The position numbers and the translations under genes are program-made. Positions 1 to 6,800 of a stretch of 7,142 nt of DNA are shown one piece after another. The notes beneath the pieces were generated by a model. It did not search any database and had not been told where the DNA came from. It worked only from the letters and a program-made list of their open reading frames with translations. This DNA comes from Planctomycetaceae bacterium. Its GTDB lineage: Bacteria; Planctomycetota; Planctomycetia; Planctomycetales; Planctomycetaceae. The stretch's first letter is position 1. Each line of letters opens with the position of its first letter. The DNA is taken from contig JALQWE010000185.1 of NCBI GenBank assembly GCA_023258825.1, positions 1 to 7,142 on the forward strand. Direction: 5' to 3'.

Positions 1-144
1 ATTTCCAGTGGTGGAGGGGTCGTGTCTGCGTCAGGTTTGCTGAGAGTTTGAATGGTGTCGTGGGAGCAACTTGAGCAGCGGCGTGGACGTGGTTTTCCGG
101 CGACGGTGTCACTGACTGCAATCAGAGCCAGATGGTCGTTAGAC

Positions 145-150
145 AGGGGA
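145..150 (+). promoter_or_regulatory. Shine-Dalgarno site of the response regulator
   Basis: The purine run AGGGGA lies six bases before the ATG at 157. It is the best ribosome binding site near this gene and favours the start at 157 over the earlier in-frame ATG at 52, which has only a weak purine stretch before it. The residues between 52 and 156 have no recognisable domain. Confidence 0.6.
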
Positions 151-156
151 AACGAG

Positions 157-831
157 ATGATTCAGGCTGAGATCCAGATTTCTGAGGGGCGTGGTCGGCG
201 CGTTTATGCAGTGGACGACGACACTCATGTGCTGGAAGTGCTGCAGACGATTCTGCAGGACGCCGGCTATGACACTCACTGCTATCAGAGCTCGGTGCAC
301 TTTGTCGATGCCCTGCCAACGCTGGCACCAGGAGTTGTGATCACGGATTACCGGATGGGTCAGGTGGACGGACCGGAGGTTCAGCGTCGCCTGCTGGAGC
401 GTCAGAACGACTTTCGGATGATTCTGATCACAGCGTACCCTCGTACCAGTTCCACCGTGAGTGCTCTGAAACTTGGTGCGGTGACGGTCCTGGACAAACC
501 CTTTGATCGGCGAGATTTGTTGCAGGCGGTGCAGGAGGGTTTTCAGCAGCTGCATCTGGCAGAGCGGGAAGAATCCACCTTGCCGCCGTTGTTGCCCGGG
601 GGGGAAAGTTATCTGAGTCGTCTGTCAGACCGAGAGCGACAGGTAGTGGACCTTGTGTATCAGGGGAACACCAACAAGGGGATTTCGATTCAGCTGGGAA
701 TCAGCATCAAGACGGTTGAGAAGCACCGTGCGAAATCGATGCGTAAGCTGAAAGTGACCTCGATTGCCAGTTTGGTCCGGCTGATGGATCGCGAGCGGGA
801 TCAGCCTCCGGGGCCGGTGGGGGCTGAATAA
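157..831 (+). CDS. FixJ/NarL-type two-component response regulator (receiver + LuxR HTH)
   Basis: A cytoplasmic response regulator of 224 residues that should be phosphorylated by a sensor histidine kinase and then act as a DNA-binding transcription factor. Residues 15-130 are a receiver domain: acidic pocket Asp20/Asp21 (VDDD), phosphoacceptor Asp64 in VITDYRM, conserved Thr92 in LITAYP and Lys114 in LDKPF. Residues 154-212 are a LuxR/GerE helix-turn-helix, with LSDRERQVVDLV followed by NKGISIQLGISIKTVEKHR, the usual recognition-helix pattern. The length (about 200-230 residues) fits FixJ-like regulators. The start at 157 is chosen because AGGGGA stands six bases before it and the receiver begins soon after; an in-frame ATG at 52 would add 35 unconserved residues. 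Val111 stands where most receivers of this type have Phe or Tyr (the switch aromatic). No kinase lies in the window, so the partner and target genes are unknown. The gene converges on recG. Confidence 0.9.
   Translation: MIQAEIQISEGRGRRVYAVDDDTHVLEVLQTILQDAGYDTHCYQSSVHFVDALPTLAPGVVITDYRMGQVDGPEVQRRLLERQNDFRMILITAYPRTSSTVSALKLGAVTVLDKPFDRRDLLQAVQEGFQQLHLAEREESTLPPLLPGGESYLSRLSDRERQVVDLVYQGNTNKGISIQLGISIKTVEKHRAKSMRKLKVTSIASLVRLMDRERDQPPGPVGAE
802..826 (+). other. Hairpin overlapping the response-regulator stop region
   Basis: CAGCCTCC (802-809) can pair with GGGGGCTG (819-826), an eight-pair stem with one G-T wobble and a nine-base loop. It sits over the last codons of the response regulator, just before the convergent recG end. 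No run of T follows, so it is not a standard intrinsic terminator. It may be only a product of GC-rich proline/glycine codons. Confidence 0.25.
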
Positions 832-889
832 TCTCCGGCTGGGACTGCGGTAGTTTGCATTGTCTGATGATCCGGACTCGGTTTAGTTG

Positions 890-3007
890 TCAGCCGGTTT
901 GTGGCAGATCAAACAGATGAGCGAACCGCTGCAGGACGATTCTGCGGAGCTGTTGAAAATCGGGGCGATCGAACTGTCCGCTGTCGACAAGGTCCTGGGC
1001 GATCTGGCGTGACAGCTGCAGCAATTTCAGGTCACGCACGGGGTCTGCGACGCGGAGCGGCATGGCTCCGCTTTGCCGCAGTCCGAGGATATCACCGGGG
1101 CCACGCAGTTCGGCATCTTTTTCGGCCAGTTCAAAGCCATCGGATGTTTTTTCGAGTGCGGTCAGGCGAGTGACAGCGTCGGGGAGATCGGTTTCCGAGA
1201 ACAGGAAGCAATAGCCCTGAAACCGTCCGCGGCAGATACGACCTCGCAGCTGATGCAGTTGTGCCAGTCCAAAGCGTTCGGCCTGTTGGATGATCATCAG
1301 TGTGGCATTGGGAATGTTGACGCCCACTTCGATGACGGTTGTGGAGACCAGCACATCGGTTTCGTGGTTTCGGAAGCGTTCCATCACGGAGTGGCGCATG
1401 TCGCGTTCCATGCGACCGTGCAGCAGGTCGACTTTTAATCCTGCCAGTTTGGATTTCTGCAGGTGCTGGAAGAAGACTTCTGCGGAGGCGAAGTCGTCTT
1501 CGGCCTGGCCTTCGACGCGGGGGCAGACAACGTAGGCCTGTCGGCCCTGTCGCACCTGTTCATGCACGAACTGCCAGACTCGGTCCTGTTCGGGACCACC
1601 GCAGATCCTGGACGTAATGACTCGCTGACGCCCCGGGGGAAGATCACGGATCACGGAGACATCGAGATCTCCGAATTGTGTCAGGCAGAGGCTTCTGGGG
1701 ATTGGAGTGGCGGTCATGACGAGCACATGGGGGCTGAGTTCTCCATTGAAGAACCCGGCACGCTGGCGAACGCCGAAGCGGTGTTGTTCGTCCACGACGG
1801 CCACGGCGAGGTTTTTGAACTGAACGGCTTCCTGGATCAGAGCCTGAGTCCCGATGATCAGTTGCAGAGTCCCGCTGGCGATGCCTGTCAGGAGATCGCG
1901 GCGCTGGGCGGCAGGCAGACCGCCGAGGAGCAGGCAGCGCTGGACGCGGCTGTTTTTCAGGAGTTCCTCGAAGGTCTCCCAGTGTTGAGTCGCGAGGACT
2001 TCTGTGGGGGCCATCAGCACGGCCTGGTGACCGGCGGCAACTGCGGCCAGCATTGCGTAAACGGCGATGGCCGTTTTTCCGGCACCGACATCGGCCTGCA
2101 GCAGGCGGTGCATGGGTTGTTGCAGTTTCAGGTCCTGCACAATGTCCTGCACGGCGGAGTTCTGGCCGTTGGTCATGCGAAAATCGAACAGTCTGCGAAT
2201 ACGCGCATCAATGCGAGCGGAGACGTCGATCGGGACGGCCTTCAGGCGTTGCGTCATCCGTCGGCGCAGGGCCAGGCCGAGTTGAAATTCGAGGAGGTCA
2301 TCGAGCAGGACGCGTCGGCGGGCGTCTTCCCACTGCTGTCTGCTCTGGGGGATGTGCAGACCGCGGAGGGCATCGGCGAGTTCCGGAAGTTGATGAGCCG
2401 TGCGGAAGTTGAGGGGGAGTGGATCGGCGACGAGGTCGGCACATTGTTCGGTGACAGCGCGCGTCATGCGTCGCATGCTTTCCATGCGAATTCCGTCTGT
2501 CAGTGGATACCGGGGCAGGATACCGGAGATCTGGTCGGGATCATCTTCCGGTGGCAGCACGTAGACGGTGGGGTTATTGAATTCCCAGCGTCCGGCGCGT
2601 CGAGCGGGTTTTCCGTTGAAGACGAGTCGATCGCCGTCCTGGTACTTCTTCATCATCCAGGGTTGATTGAACCAGAGGCCGCGCACGAAATGTCCCTGGC
2701 AGTTCAGCAGGATGCCGACCAGAGTTCGGCCGCCGGACATCTGTCGGCAGTCGCGATCCACGACGATTCCGTGGACGGACTGCACCAGATCGGGCTGCAG
2801 CTGTGGAACGGGTCGGACGTCGCTGAAGTCGTGGATATCTGTGGGCAGATGAAACAGCAGATCGCGAGCGAATTCGATGTTCAGATTTTTCAGCAGGGCT
2901 GCGCGTTGTGGACCGACGCCGCGAACAAACTGAACGGGCATAGCAAGCCGATCGACGGTGTCGGGGGCCGAGTCGGGTGGGGCCTGGCGTTGCGGGGAAT
3001 CGGACAT
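890..3007 (-). CDS. recG: ATP-dependent DNA helicase RecG
   Basis: RecG is a monomeric superfamily 2 helicase that remodels stalled replication forks, Holliday junctions, D-loops and R-loops. The 705-residue product matches the usual length (about 690-700). Residues 20-160 form the wedge/OB region (VRGVGPQRAALLKNL, then FHLPTDIHDF). The helicase core follows: Walker A DVGAGKT at 306-312, APTEVLATQHW near 333-343, the RecG-type Walker B variant DEQH at 406-409 with RFGV after it, TAT at 432-434, VLVSTTVIEVGVNIPNAT at 552-569 and the arginine-finger motif HQLRGRICRG at 585-594. The C-terminal TRG region has GFELAEKDAELRGPGDILG and RQSG. Cys592 stands where many RecG proteins have Gly (GRVGRG). 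The frame stays open back to 3463, but the extra 152 residues look like translated leader. ATG 3007 or ATG 3022 (five codons longer, preceded by GGGGG) is the likely start; neither has a strong ribosome binding site. The gene appears monocistronic here. Confidence 0.96.
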   Translation of the reverse strand: MSDSPQRQAPPDSAPDTVDRLAMPVQFVRGVGPQRAALLKNLNIEFARDLLFHLPTDIHDFSDVRPVPQLQPDLVQSVHGIVVDRDCRQMSGGRTLVGILLNCQGHFVRGLWFNQPWMMKKYQDGDRLVFNGKPARRAGRWEFNNPTVYVLPPEDDPDQISGILPRYPLTDGIRMESMRRMTRAVTEQCADLVADPLPLNFRTAHQLPELADALRGLHIPQSRQQWEDARRRVLLDDLLEFQLGLALRRRMTQRLKAVPIDVSARIDARIRRLFDFRMTNGQNSAVQDIVQDLKLQQPMHRLLQADVGAGKTAIAVYAMLAAVAAGHQAVLMAPTEVLATQHWETFEELLKNSRVQRCLLLGGLPAAQRRDLLTGIASGTLQLIIGTQALIQEAVQFKNLAVAVVDEQHRFGVRQRAGFFNGELSPHVLVMTATPIPRSLCLTQFGDLDVSVIRDLPPGRQRVITSRICGGPEQDRVWQFVHEQVRQGRQAYVVCPRVEGQAEDDFASAEVFFQHLQKSKLAGLKVDLLHGRMERDMRHSVMERFRNHETDVLVSTTVIEVGVNIPNATLMIIQQAERFGLAQLHQLRGRICRGRFQGYCFLFSETDLPDAVTRLTALEKTSDGFELAEKDAELRGPGDILGLRQSGAMPLRVADPVRDLKLLQLSRQIAQDLVDSGQFDRPDFQQLRRIVLQRFAHLFDLPQTG

Positions 3008-3133
3008 GACCAGACTATACATTCGCAACCCCCGTATCGGGAAGACAAACAACTCCACCAGGACACGTTCAGCAGCAAACTGCCGTTGTGATTTGCCATG
3101 CAAGAGAAAAGCGGGTTGGAACGCCGGATTCCA

Positions 3134-3245
3134 GGGAATTTGTATTTCCGGGGCGGGTTTGGTGCGGTTGTGTGGGGATTCGAGGTTTTGGTGGGGTTGG
3201 GGAGTGATTTTGGTGGTCGTTGGTGACTGTTCTGAATTGGGGAAG
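3134..3245 (+). other. G/T-rich tract with a possible G-quadruplex
   Basis: The plus strand here is strongly biased to G and T and poor in C and A, unlike the coding DNA on both sides. It includes several G4 runs, and the stretch 3184-3202 has closely spaced runs (GG, GG, GGGG, GGGG) that could form at least a two-layer G-quadruplex. TTTTGGTGG occurs at 3186-3194 and again at 3208-3216. The recG leader transcript made from the other strand would be C/A-rich and little structured. Function is unknown. Confidence 0.4.
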
Positions 3246-3409
3246 TTCTGGCAAATCTTCGGGTCTGGAAAAGTCAAGGGGGCCTGCAACGGGAAGATTG
3301 GCATGTGGCGGGCGAAGATTGCTTGTTTTTCGAAAATCACCCTGTCAGAATACGGCCGAGGTCCCTGTTTGTTTTTGGCCCCCCACAGGCCGATCCGTTT
3401 TTTTCGGAA

Positions 3410-3430
3410 CGTCGTCAGTCGCTGACAACG
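3410..3430. repeat. Short inverted repeat in the gltB leader (GTCAG/CTGAC)
   Basis: GTCAG (3414-3418) and CTGAC (3422-3426) form a five-pair stem with a three-base loop. After one C/A mismatch, CGT (3410-3412) and ACG (3428-3430) extend it. Its right half contains TCGCTGAC (3419-3426), an 8-mer found again at 3622-3629 and inverted at 3655-3662. It could be part of an operator, but this is unproven. Confidence 0.35.
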
Positions 3431-3472
3431 CTGGTTTGCAGAACCATGCCATTTGAACATCAATCGGTATCC

Positions 3473-3488
3473 ACCGCAGCTATGCGGT
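3473..3488. repeat. Six-pair hairpin with GCTA loop
   Basis: ACCGCA (3473-3478) pairs perfectly with TGCGGT (3483-3488) around a four-base loop. No T tract follows on either strand, so a terminator is unlikely. Chance occurrence in GC-rich DNA cannot be excluded. Confidence 0.25.
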
Positions 3489-3615
3489 CACTCAGCAGTT
3501 TCTTCTGTGCATGGCGGTTCGTCGCCAGCGCAGAGGCGGCTGCTGCGTGCGCGGTGCCTCAAGCGATTGCCTGTGTGGGTGTGAAACGCGCGGCCGCGTC
3601 CAAACGGATGCACCT

Positions 3616-3673
3616 GCCACCTCGCTGACCCCCCTTTCTGCAAGTGTGTTGTGCGTCAGCGAGTTCTGGTGGC
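3616..3673. repeat. Long imperfect inverted repeat upstream of gltB
   Basis: CTCGCTGAC (3621-3629) is a perfect inverted match to GTCAGCGAG (3655-3663), with 25 bases between them. The stem continues outward: GCCAC (3616-3620) pairs with GTGGC (3669-3673) after a five-base bulge (TTCTG) on the right side. In RNA this would give a 14-pair bulged hairpin about 150 bases before the gltB start; in DNA it could be a two-armed protein binding site. No poly-T follows, so it is not a simple terminator. Confidence 0.5.
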
Positions 3674-3692
3674 GAAATCGATGCGCACGCCG

Positions 3693-3713
3693 TGCCGACC
3701 GGTCCCGTCGGCA
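3693..3713. repeat. Seven-pair hairpin in the gltB leader
   Basis: TGCCGAC (3693-3699) and GTCGGCA (3707-3713) pair perfectly around the loop CGGTCCC. It lies about 110 bases before the gltB start and 20 bases after the larger inverted repeat. An A/C-rich stretch follows rather than T residues, so it does not look like an intrinsic terminator. A role in the leader RNA is possible. Confidence 0.35.
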
Positions 3714-3823
3714 AGACAAGACAAACTCTTCGGCTCCTTTCAATGTCTGTTTCCGGAAGACTCCCTGGTGAGGAACTCTGCGGTGACAGCTCGTCTGGTG
3801 ACGTCTGAATAAGGCTCAGATCC

Positions 3824-6800
3824 ATGGAAGATGTTCGCGGTAATCAGTACCCGGCCCCTTACCTTCCTCCTTACGGAGCGCCTCAGGCTACCGGCCTGTA
3901 TGATCCCCAGTTTGAGCATGAGAACTGCGGAGTCGGCTTTGTGGCTCATATTAAAGGGGTGCGCAGCCATCAGATCGTCGAGGACGCTGCGCGAATCCTC
4001 GGGCACATGGATCACCGCGGTGCGTGTGGGTGTGAGTCGAATACCGGGGACGGAGCGGGAATGCTGACGGCCCTGCCGCATCGATTTCTGCAGCGTGTGG
4101 CGCGGCAGGAGCCGGGTGTGGAGTTGCCGCCGGCGGGTCAGTACGCGGCCGGGATCGTGTTTCTGCCGCAGGACGTGCAGCAGCGGGAAGAGTGTCGGAA
4201 GACGGTTGAGCAGTTGATTGCTCAGCAGGGCCAGGTGTGTCTGGGTTGGCGAGTGTTGCCGGTGGACTATGACGCGGCCGACATTGGTCGCTCGGCGCGG
4301 GCCTGTGCGCCCTTCATGGAGATGTTGTTCATCGGGGCTGCTGAAGGGCTGGCTCAGGATGCCTTTGAGCGTCAGTTGTTCATCATCCGCAAGCTCGCCA
4401 GTCATCGATTGCGGAACAGCAGTCTGTCCCAGGCGCTGCTGTTTTACATTTGCTCGCTGTCGACCAAGCTGATCATCTACAAGGGGATGCTGACTTCGTG
4501 GCAGGTGCTGCCCTTTTTCCCGGACCTGCAGGCGGCAGACTATGAGAGCCACCTGGCCATGGTGCACTCCCGCTTTGCCACCAATACCTTTCCCAGCTGG
4601 GATCGTGCGCAGCCGCTGCGGTTCATGGCGCACAACGGTGAGATCAACACGGTCAAAGGCAACTCCAACTGGATGTTTGCTCGCCAGGGGATGATGCAGA
4701 GCGACTTGTTCGGCGAGGACATTCGCAAGCTGTTTCCGATCATTGAGCCGCACACCTCGGACTCAGGCTGCTTCGATAACGCGCTGGAAATGCTGTATCA
4801 CTCCGGGCGTAAGCTGCAGGAAATTGTGATGATGATGGTGCCGGAAGCCTGGCAGAATCATCAGACGATGCCGGAATCAAAGCGTGCGTTTTACGAGTAC
4901 TTTTCGGCGTTGCAGGAGCCGTGGGACGGCCCGGCGTCCATCTCGTTCACGGACGGCCATTACATCGGAGCTACTCTGGACCGCAATGGTCTGCGCCCCA
5001 GCCGCTACTATGTCACGAAGGACGATCGCGTGATCATGGCCAGCGAAGTGGGTGTGCTGGAGATTGAACCGGAGAATGTTCTGACCAAGGGGCGACTGCA
5101 GCCTGGGCGAATGTTTCTGGTGGACTTTGAACAGGGTCGGATCATTGATGACGAAGAGCTGAAGGCGGACATTGCGTCCCGACAGCCGTGGCAGCAGTGG
5201 GTGAGCGAGCAGCGAATTCGTCTGGAAGAGCTTCCCCGACGAACTCCGCCTGAGCGTTTGACCGGTCAGGAGCTGTACAGTCGCATGCAGGCCTTCGGTT
5301 ACACGTCCGAGACCATGCAGTTCATGCTGCTGCCGCTGATCAAAGCGGACAAGGACCCGATTGGTTCGATGGGGAACGACGCGGCCCTCGCCTGCCTCAG
5401 CGATCAGCCACGCATGCTGTACGATTACTTCCATCAGATCTTTGCTCAGGTGACGAACCCGCCGATCGATTCGATCCGCGAAGATGTGATTATGTCACTG
5501 GAGTGTTACATCGGGCCGGAAGGCAACCTGCTGGCACCGACGGCCGAAAGTTCGCATCGACTGGCGGTACCGCACCCCATTCTGACCAACCATCAGATGG
5601 CGAATCTGAAGGGGATCAATCACCGGAACTGGAAGTGTCGTGTGATTGACATCACTTACCCGGTGTCTGAAGGTGCTGCGGGATTGCGGCCGGCTCTGGA
5701 TCGCATTTGTGCGGAAGCGCGACAGGCCATTCGGGAAGGTTACAGCCTGATTGTGCTGTCGGATCGTCGCATCAGTGCGGACCGAGTGCCTGTCAGTTCG
5801 CTGATGGCTACCGGAACAGTGCACCATCATCTTGTGCGGCATGAAGAGCGCACGCAGATTGGTTTGCTGGTTGAATCCGGCGAAGCGCGGGAGGTGCATC
5901 ACTTCTGCCTGTTGATTGGTTATGGTGCTGATGCGGTCAACCCATATCTGGCTCTGTACGCACTGCGTCAGTCGCGTCTGGATGGCAAGTTGTCTGACGA
6001 CTGGGATGACGATCGCATTGTGGCCGCGTATCGCTCGGGCGTGGCACACGGCATGTTGAAAGTCATGGCCAAGATGGGCATTTCGACTCTGCAGAGCTAC
6101 AAGGGCGCTCAGATCTTCGAGGCCCTTGGACTGGCCACGGAAGTTGTGGATCTGTGTTTCGCGGGAACGCCCAGCCGCATCAAGGGGGTTGGTTTCGACC
6201 TGCTGGCTGAAGAAGCGCTGATGCGGCATCACATCGGCTTCCCGAAGAATCCGGACAGCATCACACCAGAGCTGCCGAATATGGGACTGTATGCGTGGCG
6301 GCGGCATGGCGAAAAGCATGCGTGGAATCCGCACACGATCGGGCGAATTCAACAGGCTGCTCGTCAGGGTGACAAAGCGGCGTACAAGGACTTCGCAACG
6401 CTGGTCAATCGCGAGACGACTCGAGCCTGTCATCTGCGGGGTCTGTTGAAATTCCGTCCGGGCACAGCCATTCCTGTGACGGAAGTGGAATCGGCGGCTG
6501 AGATCGTCAAGCGATTCTGCACGGGAGCGATGAGCTTTGGCTCCATTTCAGCGGACTCGCACGAGGCGCTGGCGATTGCCATGAACCGGATTGGTGGCAA
6601 GAGCAATACGGGCGAAGGTGGCGAGCGATACGAGCGATTTGAGCCGATGGAAAACGGCGATTCGCGACGTTCGGCGATCAAGCAGGTCGCATCCGGGCGA
6701 TTCGGCGTTACGTCATGGTATCTGACCAACGCGGATGAGCTGCAGATCAAGATCGCTCAGGGGGCCAAGCCGGGTGAAGGTGGTGAGCTGGCATCAGGCG

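Larger units (their letters stand above)
3023..3823. other. Long divergent intergenic region between recG and gltB
   Basis: About 800 bases separate the two divergent start codons. Several open frames cross the region on both strands, but all look like chance frames: arginine-, serine- and cysteine-rich, with no domain and no good ribosome binding site. The region must hold the promoters of both genes, yet I could not pick a convincing -35/-10 pair on either strand. What can be seen is a G/T-rich tract (3134-3245), small hairpins at 3410-3430, 3473-3488 and 3693-3713, and a larger inverted repeat at 3616-3673. No tRNA or known riboswitch was recognised. Confidence 0.6.

Noticed and set aside
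1..51. Possible last 16 codons of an upstream gene ending at the TGA 49-51
   Set aside because: The residues (ISSGGGVVSASGLLRV) match nothing I recognise, and other frames stop nearby too. Too short to support a call.
1463..3091. A 542-codon open frame on the plus strand, antisense to recG
   Set aside because: It mirrors the recG reading frame in high-GC DNA, where stop codons are rare. The translated product has no recognisable domain and recG motifs on the other strand are unambiguous.
3364..3404. Possible intrinsic terminator: weak stem CCTGT/ACAGG or GGCC/GGCC followed by T7 at 3398-3404
   Set aside because: The stem is only four or five pairs, the T run starts several bases after it, and no plus-strand gene lies upstream to be terminated.
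3449..3628. Small plus-strand frame with an alanine-rich segment (from ATG 3449 or 3482)
   Set aside because: It has a faint signal-peptide look (SSFFCAWRFVASAEAAAA) but no ribosome binding site, no conserved pattern, and overlaps the inverted repeat region. Not supported as a gene.
3740..6433. Long minus-strand open frames opposite gltB (3740-4753, 4877-5434, 5495-6433)
   Set aside because: They are antisense shadows of a well-conserved GltB coding sequence and contain no domain pattern of their own.
6785..6793. Transposon or phage insertion as the cause of the gltB break
   Set aside because: No terminal inverted repeat, transposase, integrase or attachment-site-like repeat is visible between 6790 and 7142. 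An element extending past the window edge cannot be fully excluded.
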